Below, piece by piece: positions 1 to 6,332 of a stretch of 7,336 bases of DNA. The translations under genes and the position numbers were made by a program. Each line of letters starts with the position of its first letter. Positions within the stretch are counted from its first letter, which is position 1. The notes under the pieces are model-generated. The model was not told the origin of the DNA. It was given only the letters and a program-made list of their open reading frames with translations, and searched no databases. Source of the stretch: Micavibrio aeruginosavorus (GTDB taxonomy: Bacteria > Pseudomonadota > Alphaproteobacteria > Micavibrionales > Micavibrionaceae); the NCBI GenBank assembly GCA_003241285.1, contig QFOT01000117.1, positions 1-7,336 on the forward strand, read 5' to 3'.

Positions 1-2
1 TA

Positions 3-3000
3 TATGGAGAAACAGGCGAAGATCTTCTTGACGGTTCCACCGGTAACGATACCTATTACTATGCTATAGGGAACGGTAGCGATTTCATCATCGAACAGGA
101 CGGAACCGATACTATAGAATTTGGGGAAGGCATAGAGCTTGGCGATGTAGTTTTCAATCGTGGGGGTGACAATCTAGAAATTATTCACCTAGGCGTCAGA
201 ATAATAATCATTCAGGCGTTTTTTAACCAGAGTTCGAGTCAGGTTGAAACTATCAAATTCTTTGATGCGACTACGTTTAATTTAACAAGCTTATCTCTTA
301 CGTCTGGCCCATCATTGATCGGCGGGTTTGGGGACGATACTTTATATGGCGATAGTGGGGATAATGAAATTAAAGGAAATGATGGGAATGATTTAATTTA
401 TGCCTATGATGGAAACGATACACTGATTGCTGGAAATGGGAATGATAATCTTAACGGCGAATTGGGTAATGATACTTTGGTAGGTGGAGCAGGTGATGAC
501 TCTCTGTCTGGGGGTGATGGCCATGATAATTATAACTTTGGTGAAGGTTTCGGTCGGGATACGATTTTTGAGAGTCTTAGCGCTGGTTTCGACACAATCT
601 ATTTCACAGGGATAGATGCCTTTGATATTCGCATTTATACCGGATACTGGGGTGAATTTTATCTGGAAGATAAAAACGATGCTTCTAATAGAATTCTGAT
701 AAATGCTAGCAATGATTTAAACGGCGAAAACGCAATCCGTTACTATGTCGAACGTGTTGTCTTCGATGACAATACTGTTTGGGATTTGACAAGCGGTCTT
801 AAAATCGAAGGAACTGAAGCCGACTGGGACAACTTATATGGTACTAGATTTGATGATGTTCTTCATGGATATGAGGGGTCTGATAGCCTAAATGGCAACC
901 GCGGCAATGACATTTTGATTGGTGGCAGCGGTGGCGATAGCCTGAATGGTGGGGTTGGCGATGATATTTATATATTTGATCTCAATTTTGGTTCTGACAA
1001 TATTACTGAATATGCGGGTCAAGGCTCAGATACCATCCGTCTTGAAAATATGCAGACGTCGGATATTCGCCTTTACAGCGGTGTTTGGGGCGAATTTTAC
1101 ATAGAAGACAAAAGCGATCCTGCTAATAGAATATTGATACAAACCAATACGGAAGGAAATCGCGAAAGCATGATCCGCGAGAACATAGAGCGTATTGTTT
1201 TTGATGATAATACAGTCTGGGATTTGACAGGCGGTTTAACGTTTGAGGGAACTTCAGCAGATTGGGATGCTCTGTACGGCACTCAATTTAATGATAAATT
1301 ACTCGGGCTGGATGGTAGAGATACTCTGTATGGTAACCGAGGAAATGACATCCTTTTCGGCGGCTTTGGTGACGATGGCCTGTATGGCGGTGCTGGCAAC
1401 GATATTTTAATTGGTGGGGAGGGCGACGACACGCTCGATGGCGAAGGTGATATCGACACTGTAAGCTATTTCGACGCTTCTTCTGCAGTCACGATTAACC
1501 TTGCAACAACATCTGCTCAAGATACGCTCGGTGCTGGAATAGATACCATCAGCAACTTCGAAAATCTTACAGGATCTGATTTTGATGATATCTTGACGGG
1601 TAATTCTGGTGCCAACATCATGGAAGGTGGAGCTGGGAACGATATCATAAACGGCTCAGGCGGAACTGACACGATCAGTTATGCCAATGCGGCCTCTGCA
1701 ATCACCTTTAATCTGGCAACGACTACGGCTCAGAACACAGGTGGAGCTGGAACCGATACCGTTACCAATTTTGAGAATATTCTAGGCTCAGCTTATAACG
1801 ATACTCTAACCGGAAACTCAGCCGCTAATACGATTGAGGGTGGATTGGGTAATGACACTCTTGATGGTTCTGGTGGTACCGATACGGTCACCTATGCGAG
1901 CGCAACGAGCCGGGTGAATGCAAATCTGGCACTGACGACAGCCCAGAACACACTCGGAGCTGGAACAGATACCATCAGCAACTTCGAAAATCTTACAGGA
2001 TCTGATTTTGATGATATCCTGACGGGTAATTCTGGTGCCAACGTCATTATGGGTGGAGCCGGGAATGATATCCTTAATGGCGGTGCTGGTAACGACACAC
2101 TCAATGGTGGAACTGACATCGATACGGTCAGTTATTCCGATGCGGCATCTGCTGTGACAGTTAATCTTGCAACTACGACAGCTCAAAATACCGTAGGAGC
2201 CGGAACAGATACCATCACAGCCGTTGAGAACATCCTGGGCTCTGATTATAACGATACCTTGACCGGAAACGGCTCTGCTAATACCATCGAAGGTGGCTTG
2301 GGAGATGATACGCTTAACGGAGCTGGTGGCACGGATACGCTAAGCTATGCCAGAGCCACAGCCGGGATTGCAATCAGCCTCGCGATTATGACCGCTCAAA
2401 ACACAGGCGGGGCTGGAACTGACACAGTGTCTAACTTTGAGAATATTCTCGGTTCAACCTATAACGACACCATTACCGGAAATACAGCCGCTAACGTGAT
2501 TGAGGGTGGTTTTGGTAATGATATTATGGATGGTGGTTCCGGTACGGATACGGTGACCTATACTAACGCAACTTCTGGCGTGACTGTTAGTCTGGCTTTG
2601 ACTGCAGCTCAAAACACAGGCGGAGCCGGAACCGATACTATAACTGGCTTTGAAAACCTTACAGGCTCGGCCTATGACGATGTCCTGACAGGTAGCACCG
2701 GAGCTAATGTCATAGACGGCGGTGCTGGCAACGATATCATCCAAGGTGGTGCTGGCAACGATACTCTCCGGGGTGGTGCGGAGATCGATACAGTAAGCTA
2801 CGCGGATGCTACGGCAGCTGTAACGGTTAATCTTGCAACCACGACCGCACAAGCTACAGTCGGAGCAGGTTCCGATACAATTACTGACTTTGAGAATATC
2901 CGCGGCTCAAATTACAATGACAATCTAACCGGAAATTCCGGAGACAATGTCATTGCAGGACGAGGCGGTACAGATACGCTAACGGGTGGCTATGGAGCTG

Positions 3001-3290
3001 ATACATTCATGTTCGATGTAGCCTCTCTAGGGACTGTAGACACAATTACGGATTTCAGTAGAGGAGAAGGCGATAAGCTTGATATCTCCAGCATTCTGTT
3101 CGGTTACGATGCTCTGACAAGTGCTATCGATGACTTTGTGTCATTCACGACAGTTGGCAGCAATACGAGCATGTCGGTGGATCGCGATGGAACAGGATCT
3201 ACCTATTCGTCTCAAGCTATTGCAACACTCTCAGGTGTAGCGGGATTTGATGCGGATACGATGCTGACGAATGGTAGCTTGATTGCCTAA
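3..3290 (+). CDS. RTX-type calcium-binding type I secreted protein, C-terminal part (5' truncated by window edge)
   Basis: The frame is open from the first complete codon, so the true start lies upstream; 1095 residues are visible. The TTG at 315 is only an internal codon. Residue numbers here count from base 3. Residues ~37-97 resemble the haemolysin-type calcium-binding related domain (runs such as IEFGEGIELGDVVF). Nonapeptide repeats of the GGxGxDxLx type follow, then two copies of a 146-residue module (from residues 177 and 323). From residue ~484 there are seven modules each carrying DTxSY, NLATTTAQNT, GAGTDT, FENxxGSxYND and LTGN motifs followed by GGxGND turns. From about residue 999 the segment GADTFMFD, then DTITDFSRGEGDKLDIS, matches the C-terminal targeting domain of type I secreted RTX proteins. 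In the family, the repeats bind calcium and fold after export through an ABC transporter/membrane fusion/TolC-like channel. The export genes are not in the window. Adhesin or biofilm protein is a guess; no enzymatic domain is visible. Confidence 0.93.
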   Translation, partial: YGETGEDLLDGSTGNDTYYYAIGNGSDFIIEQDGTDTIEFGEGIELGDVVFNRGGDNLEIIHLGVRIIIIQAFFNQSSSQVETIKFFDATTFNLTSLSLTSGPSLIGGFGDDTLYGDSGDNEIKGNDGNDLIYAYDGNDTLIAGNGNDNLNGELGNDTLVGGAGDDSLSGGDGHDNYNFGEGFGRDTIFESLSAGFDTIYFTGIDAFDIRIYTGYWGEFYLEDKNDASNRILINASNDLNGENAIRYYVERVVFDDNTVWDLTSGLKIEGTEADWDNLYGTRFDDVLHGYEGSDSLNGNRGNDILIGGSGGDSLNGGVGDDIYIFDLNFGSDNITEYAGQGSDTIRLENMQTSDIRLYSGVWGEFYIEDKSDPANRILIQTNTEGNRESMIRENIERIVFDDNTVWDLTGGLTFEGTSADWDALYGTQFNDKLLGLDGRDTLYGNRGNDILFGGFGDDGLYGGAGNDILIGGEGDDTLDGEGDIDTVSYFDASSAVTINLATTSAQDTLGAGIDTISNFENLTGSDFDDILTGNSGANIMEGGAGNDIINGSGGTDTISYANAASAITFNLATTTAQNTGGAGTDTVTNFENILGSAYNDTLTGNSAANTIEGGLGNDTLDGSGGTDTVTYASATSRVNANLALTTAQNTLGAGTDTISNFENLTGSDFDDILTGNSGANVIMGGAGNDILNGGAGNDTLNGGTDIDTVSYSDAASAVTVNLATTTAQNTVGAGTDTITAVENILGSDYNDTLTGNGSANTIEGGLGDDTLNGAGGTDTLSYARATAGIAISLAIMTAQNTGGAGTDTVSNFENILGSTYNDTITGNTAANVIEGGFGNDIMDGGSGTDTVTYTNATSGVTVSLALTAAQNTGGAGTDTITGFENLTGSAYDDVLTGSTGANVIDGGAGNDIIQGGAGNDTLRGGAEIDTVSYADATAAVTVNLATTTAQATVGAGSDTITDFENIRGSNYNDNLTGNSGDNVIAGRGGTDTLTGGYGADTFMFDVASLGTVDTITDFSRGEGDKLDISSILFGYDALTSAIDDFVSFTTVGSNTSMSVDRDGTGSTYSSQAIATLSGVAGFDADTMLTNGSLIA
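531..1406 (+). repeat. Two tandem copies of a 438-bp (146-codon) module in the RTX gene
   Basis: Copy 1 is 531-968 and copy 2 is 969-1406; the offset is exactly 438 bp, as set by the Trp codon of the WGEFY motif at 648 and 1086. Each copy runs from a Y-x-F/Y-F-x-x-x-F/G start, through DIRxYxGxWGEFYxEDK, NRILI, VFDDNTVWDLT and GTxADWDxLYGTxF, into a few RTX turns. The copies differ at many synonymous and amino-acid positions, so the duplication is old. The DDNTVWDLT ending resembles the haemolysin-related domain found between RTX blocks. Confidence 0.85.
1452..2996 (+). repeat. Higher-order tandem repeat, 666-bp period, built of ~213/213/240-bp RTX modules
   Basis: The module start IDTVSY occurs at 1452, 2118 and 2784, exactly 666 bp (222 codons) apart. 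Within each period there are three modules of 71, 71 and 80 codons. The first begins with I-DTVSY and the other two with T-DT. The third carries an additional GGAGND turn. Two full periods (1452-2117, 2118-2783) are followed by one module of a third (from 2784), which grades into the C-terminal secretion domain. The copies are diverged but in frame, as expected of a protein that grew by duplicating trimodular blocks. Confidence 0.88.
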
Positions 3291-3373
3291 GGATAAGATC
3301 GAGTTTTTTAGAATTGGATTGCAGATTCAGCGCATAGCTTTGTCCTATTAAGCGGCAGAAATAGAGCATGTTG

Positions 3374-3411
3374 ACTTACACGGCTACTTACACGTAAGGT
3401 TATCCTGTAAG
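3374..3411. repeat. Short direct and inverted repeats beside the tRNA fragment
   Basis: The 9-mer ACTTACACG occurs at 3374-3382 and again at 3386-3394 (12-bp period), and the related sequence CTTACAGG occurs inverted at 3404-3411. Closely spaced short repeats next to a tRNA-derived core resemble the arm-type sites bound by the N-terminal domain of tyrosine integrases. That reading is inference only. Confidence 0.35.
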
Positions 3412-3454
3412 AAATTATTGAATATATTCAGTGGTTTATAAGGAAAAAGTCTGC

Positions 3455-3494
3455 GCTCATAACCTGAAGGTCGTCAGTTCAAATCTGGCTCCCG
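3455..3494 (+). other. Initiator tRNA-Met (CAT) 3' fragment, probable attachment-site remnant
   Basis: The 40 bases begin at the anticodon loop (CTCATAA, anticodon CAT), continue through the 3' anticodon stem CCTGA and the variable loop AAGGTC, and include a T-arm with stem GTCAG/CTGGC around the loop TTCAAAT, then TCCCG of the acceptor strand. This is the layout of bacterial fMet tRNA. The 5' half (acceptor, D-arm and a pairing anticodon stem) is absent: the bases just upstream (GTCTGC) cannot pair as TCAGG would. The last acceptor bases and the CCA end are also missing or altered. It cannot be a functional tRNA. A break at the anticodon loop is a common crossover position for integrases that use tRNA genes. 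Confidence 0.75.
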
Positions 3495-3516
3495 ACAGAC
3501 AAAAAGATATTTAATC

Positions 3517-3768
3517 TTATCCTCCGGACATCGGCGCAAATAACGTAATTTCTTCATTGTTAGAAATAACATGGCTCCTCGGAATAACGACTCCGTTTAA
3601 TGAGATTCTAACAATTCCATCTTCTTTAAAAAGCAAGGATTTATAATTTTCTTCACGACTTTCCAACTGACTTAAAATAAACTTAATTGGAGTAGGTTCC
3701 GTAATTTCAAGATATTCTTCGTGCTTCCCCATTTCATCTGCAAGCCATGAGACATAGTTTATTTTCAT
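3517..3768 (-). CDS. MoaD/ThiS-family sulfur-carrier protein, probable sulfur donor for thioamidation
   Basis: This 83-residue protein has the size and ubiquitin-like pattern of MoaD/ThiS carriers: an N-terminal strand (MKINYVSWLA), a helix around residues 26-48, VRISLNG near 53-59, and the diagnostic C-terminus ITLFAPMSGG. The terminal Gly-Gly is the residue pair that carriers use for adenylation and thiocarboxylation by an E1-like MoeB/ThiF enzyme. The MSGG end is closer to MoaD than to ThiS. The ATG at 3768 is preceded by AAAGGA with a 6-base gap. It begins 13 bases after the Crp-like gene and is the last gene of the YcaO/TfuA operon. Because TfuA proteins can release sulfide from a thiocarboxylated ThiS-type carrier, a dedicated sulfur-supply role is the best inference. 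A stray molybdopterin-synthase subunit is the alternative, but no moaE or other cofactor gene is present. No E1-like activating enzyme is visible, so it would have to borrow one from the host. Confidence 0.85.
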   Translation of the reverse strand: MKINYVSWLADEMGKHEEYLEITEPTPIKFILSQLESREENYKSLLFKEDGIVRISLNGVVIPRSHVISNNEEITLFAPMSGG

Positions 3769-3781
3769 TGAGAATCCTTTG

Positions 3782-4420
3782 CTAAGCTAGATTGTCATTA
3801 ATAATGATCGATGAATATTGCTTTTTAATTATGTTTTTTTTCTCTAAATTATTTAATGCTTTTGATACGTTTACCCTCGTTGTTCCTAATGCATCAGCTA
3901 TTTGTTGCTGGCTGATTTTAATAAGAAAATTATTTGTAGCTCTTAGAGATAAAAGATAATCTTTAACAGATGACTCCATGTCATTCTTACCGTCTGCAGC
4001 TTTTAAGCTTGGTAGCTTTCTATTTTTTTCCGCCAATATAGATAAAAAATCCCAAAATACGTCGAATGTCATATCTTTAATAACTTCTATATATGCAATC
4101 TTGGGTATTGCTAGGATTTCTGAATTGGTTCTTGAGATGATCGAGTGCTCCCTAGGCAGCCTATCAATAAATCCTATCTCGCCAAAAACATCGCCTTTCT
4201 CTAATTCCTGAACTAATATTTCATTACCATTTTCTTGTATATGAACCTGAGAAAGTGAGCCTTCAATAACAATATAAAGGTGACGAGAAATATCTCCTTC
4301 CATGTAAACAAACTGATCGGGAGTAAAATTTAATAACTGTGATTTGGAAATAAGATGTTCTTTGGATTCTCTTGTCCAAGAGCGAAAAATTTTCGATTGA
4401 TTGATTAAAGCATTCTTCAT
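3782..4420 (-). CDS. Crp/Fnr-family transcriptional regulator in the RiPP operon
   Basis: The protein has 212 residues when started at the ATG at 4420, whose A is shared with the TAA of tfuA (TAATG); AAGG lies 7 bases upstream. An in-frame TTG at 4438 would add six residues but is less likely. Residues ~30-115 form a cyclic-nucleotide-binding-like beta-roll with GDVFGEIGFIDRLPRE at 76-91, the counterpart of the phosphate-binding cassette. A central helix follows (~115-140), then a Crp-type helix-turn-helix (ISQQQIADALGTTRVNVSKA, 169-188). The cassette keeps Gly-Glu, but the alignment around the cAMP-contacting Arg is ambiguous (R90 or H92), so the ligand is unknown. No Fnr-type cysteine cluster exists; in fact the protein has no Cys. 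The recognition helix has R-V-N-V-S-K where E. coli CRP has R-E-T-V-G-R, so DNA specificity should differ. It probably controls its own operon through the palindromes at 6517-6563. Confidence 0.9.
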   Translation of the reverse strand: MKNALINQSKIFRSWTRESKEHLISKSQLLNFTPDQFVYMEGDISRHLYIVIEGSLSQVHIQENGNEILVQELEKGDVFGEIGFIDRLPREHSIISRTNSEILAIPKIAYIEVIKDMTFDVFWDFLSILAEKNRKLPSLKAADGKNDMESSVKDYLLSLRATNNFLIKISQQQIADALGTTRVNVSKALNNLEKKNIIKKQYSSIIINDNLA

Positions 4421-5136
4421 TAGAAAGCCTTGTTCCAAAACACTGTTTCATAGAACTTAAACTTTGGTGGAGTATAAAGTCTGTGGTTTGATTTAAGCAT
4501 TTCTAATAAACTTATCGCATCATCTTTCTTTTGGTCTATTCGATGCTCTTCAATAATAGCACAGAGATTTTTTCTGCTGTGAGTGTCATCGTTTATCGAT
4601 TCTAGAATGTTACTGTAAGTTCTGCTTTTATAAAACATGGATTTGGCAGTTATTATAATCTGTTCTCCCAACTGAGTATCAATCAATTTTTTCCTCAATA
4701 TACGATCAACCGTAGCTCTTATATTTACCATTGCCTCAGATAATGAAGGATAGTCTATTTCTTTAGGTCCATAAAAAACGGCAACTTCGTCATCGTCTTC
4801 AAATTCGCCAGATTTATATTTCTCAAAAATGAGCCCATGCCCTATCATTCCAAAATCATGTAGCTCACTAGCCCTTAATGCACCCATGCTGGATGATCCA
4901 TAAACAGTGACTCCTTGCGAAATAAGATAAAGAATATCTTTGTGCCAGACAGAGGGTGTAAATTCAAAAAAACCATCTATTAAAGCGATCTGGCTGGGTT
5001 TGTATTGATTAAAAGCCCTGACCAAATCACCTTGGCAAGCAGGCGGGAAAAAGAAGGCTCTTGGGAATTGCTGCTCAACATATTGCTGCTTAATTGACAA
5101 ACCCCCAAAAATTATTGTTCTGTCACTTAATTGCAA
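4420..5136 (-). CDS. tfuA: TfuA-family protein, partner of YcaO in peptide thioamidation
   Basis: The 238 residues carry the conserved TfuA blocks: an IIFGGLS start (8-14), PPACQGDLVRA (31-41), IALIDGFFE with PSVWHKDIL (50-69), GSSSMGALRASEL (80-92), and an acidic DDDEVAV patch (114-120). This is the family typified by the Rhizobium protein needed for trifolitoxin production, and it is used with YcaO for thioamidation in thiovarsolin-type pathways and in methanogen McrA. In characterised cases TfuA stimulates YcaO and supplies sulfide by acting on a thiocarboxylated carrier protein, which suits the MoaD-like gene downstream. The start is TTG at 5136: a stop lies in frame at 5169-5167, no ATG or GTG occurs between, and AAAAGG sits about 8 bases upstream. 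It overlaps the end of ycaO by 10 bases, suggesting translational coupling. The stop overlaps the next gene by one base. Confidence 0.93.
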   Translation of the reverse strand: MQLSDRTIIFGGLSIKQQYVEQQFPRAFFFPPACQGDLVRAFNQYKPSQIALIDGFFEFTPSVWHKDILYLISQGVTVYGSSSMGALRASELHDFGMIGHGLIFEKYKSGEFEDDDEVAVFYGPKEIDYPSLSEAMVNIRATVDRILRKKLIDTQLGEQIIITAKSMFYKSRTYSNILESINDDTHSRKNLCAIIEEHRIDQKKDDAISLLEMLKSNHRLYTPPKFKFYETVFWNKAF

Positions 5137-6326
5137 GTTACTAACCTTTTCCCGGGAGTTACTCTTTCAGATCCTATGCCCTCAAGGAATGGAATAATTA
5201 TTTTGCAAACTGGAATCTCGAATTCTGTACGCGACAAATCAACTGAAATAACTTGATCTATGTTGACATTCTTTAAACTTTCTAAGAGGAGGTGAAGATC
5301 GTCTTCAATATTATCTGTATCAAAACTTTTCCTATCTCTATAATCAATCTCGGCACTATTAGAGCAATGGCTCCATTTTCTATGCATTTCTTTGCTTAGA
5401 AAATGGTTATAAATATGAGAGTACTGATCATCCCTTGATCCTGAGATAAATGCGGCACGGCTTTGCGCCGCCTCAGTTAAGGCTCTCGATAAGGCTATAT
5501 TCTTATCGAGATGTGTGCCACTACCGAATGATGGGCGTATCAAACGATCAGGGCGATAAGAATTTTCTACTATCTCGCACATATATGTTGGAATGCTAAT
5601 ATCAGATGTTATATCCCAAATAGTACAAGATAATTCTGCGTTTTCAATTTGATCTATAAATTGCAAACATTGATAATTATCAATAGTTGATTTGTTAACT
5701 TTTCTGCTTGCTCTTTTTGCCTCGTCATAGTTCCAATGAATTGCGAGAGCGTCGCGTTCTATAACTTCGCATATGCCATGCACTTTAGCTTCACACATCG
5801 TATTTCCTGAGGCCAATCCATTGCTATCTGATAGGAATGCTGATTTGTTTCCTTTCGAAATTGTAAAATCTACAGATACCGAGTCATATGGACACCATAT
5901 TTCACATTCATTGAATAAGTCTTCGCCAGGAATCCAGAATATCTTATCAGAGACATCAAATTCTTGATTAATTCTGCTGGGTAAACCATTTATCTCAATA
6001 ATATTCTTTTTCCACTCAAGGTCTTCGTAAGACATGTAAAGTCCGCTTATCTCTATATTCTCTGCATGGTAACCCTCTATGGCTTCCATAGCGGCAGAAA
6101 TCTTTGCTGCTGCAATTGATCTGCCCTTTCCTTGCGAAACTGAAAGTGATTTTGAATTTGGCCTTATTGCTGAAATAACGGGAATGCCTATCCGATCAAG
6201 TCCTGTAATATTTGCTAGTCTCGTAATGCCAAAAACTGGAAAGAGGCCCATGACTTTAGAAAGGGTTTCTTTAGGATCACAAACTCTATGGGTTCCGTCT
6301 CGATAAACCTTTTTAGCCATGGGCAT
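5127..6326 (-). CDS. YcaO-domain ATP-dependent peptide-backbone modifying enzyme (thioamide-type)
   Basis: The 399-residue protein is a single YcaO domain. The ATP/Mg motifs are visible: GRSIAAAKISAAMEAIEGYH (68-87, with E81 and E84), GNTMCEAKVHGICEVIERDA (174-193, with E187 and E190), and THLDKNIALSRALTEAAQSR (271-290). The C-terminal part has the family IPVCKIIIP stretch (371-379) and PGKR (391-394). It lacks the proline-rich PxPxP tail of azoline-forming cyclodehydratases, and no E1-like or ocin-ThiF partner is adjacent. Its partner is instead TfuA, immediately downstream. YcaO enzymes phosphorylate a backbone amide oxygen using ATP; with sulfide as nucleophile the product is a thioamide. 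Start: ATG at 6326 or at 6320 are both possible. The AAGG overlapping the precursor's stop is 4 bases from the first and 10 from the second. Only six bases separate it from the precursor gene, so the two are coupled. Confidence 0.94.
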   Translation of the reverse strand: MPMAKKVYRDGTHRVCDPKETLSKVMGLFPVFGITRLANITGLDRIGIPVISAIRPNSKSLSVSQGKGRSIAAAKISAAMEAIEGYHAENIEISGLYMSYEDLEWKKNIIEINGLPSRINQEFDVSDKIFWIPGEDLFNECEIWCPYDSVSVDFTISKGNKSAFLSDSNGLASGNTMCEAKVHGICEVIERDALAIHWNYDEAKRASRKVNKSTIDNYQCLQFIDQIENAELSCTIWDITSDISIPTYMCEIVENSYRPDRLIRPSFGSGTHLDKNIALSRALTEAAQSRAAFISGSRDDQYSHIYNHFLSKEMHRKWSHCSNSAEIDYRDRKSFDTDNIEDDLHLLLESLKNVNIDQVISVDLSRTEFEIPVCKIIIPFLEGIGSERVTPGKRLVTCN

Positions 6327-6332
6327 CAAACC

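Larger units (their letters stand above)
3291..3516. other. Intergenic junction between the RTX gene and the RiPP operon
   Basis: I see no open frame with a ribosome binding site here, and no convincing rho-independent terminator after the RTX stop codon (there is a T-run near 3304 but no stem before it). The segment contains a 12-bp palindrome TGAATATATTCA (3419-3430), short repeats of ACTTACACG, and the tRNA fragment listed separately. The genes on both sides converge on it: RTX reads rightward, the operon reads leftward. Confidence 0.7.

Noticed and set aside
1818..2852. Long antisense open frames under the RTX repeats
   Set aside because: They arise from the repeated, biased codons of the RTX gene; their products are compositionally odd and have no ribosome binding sites.
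1452..2996. CRISPR-like or other non-coding array in the regular repeats
   Set aside because: The repeats are long, diverged and in frame, and encode RTX modules; there are no short identical repeats with unique spacers.
315..3290. RTX gene starting at the TTG at 315
   Set aside because: The same frame is open back to base 3 and encodes recognisable RTX and haemolysin-related sequence, so the gene is truncated by the window edge.
3455..3494. A functional tRNA-Met gene
   Set aside because: The acceptor 5' strand, D-arm and pairing half of the anticodon stem are absent, so it cannot fold as a tRNA.
3504..3518. Minus-strand terminator (AAGAT-TAAAT-ATCTT followed by T residues) after the sulfur-carrier gene
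   Set aside because: The stem is only five pairs with a single G-C, and it overlaps the stop codon; too weak to call.
4421..4438. Start of the Crp-like gene at the TTG at 4438
   Set aside because: The ATG at 4420, coupled to the tfuA stop as TAATG with AAGG upstream, is more likely and gives a normal family length.
3978..4451. Open frames antisense to, or overlapping, the Crp-like gene
   Set aside because: They overlap a well-supported Crp/Fnr coding sequence and show no family features.
5773..6306. Plus-strand open frames opposite ycaO
   Set aside because: They are shadows of a clearly conserved YcaO coding sequence on the other strand.
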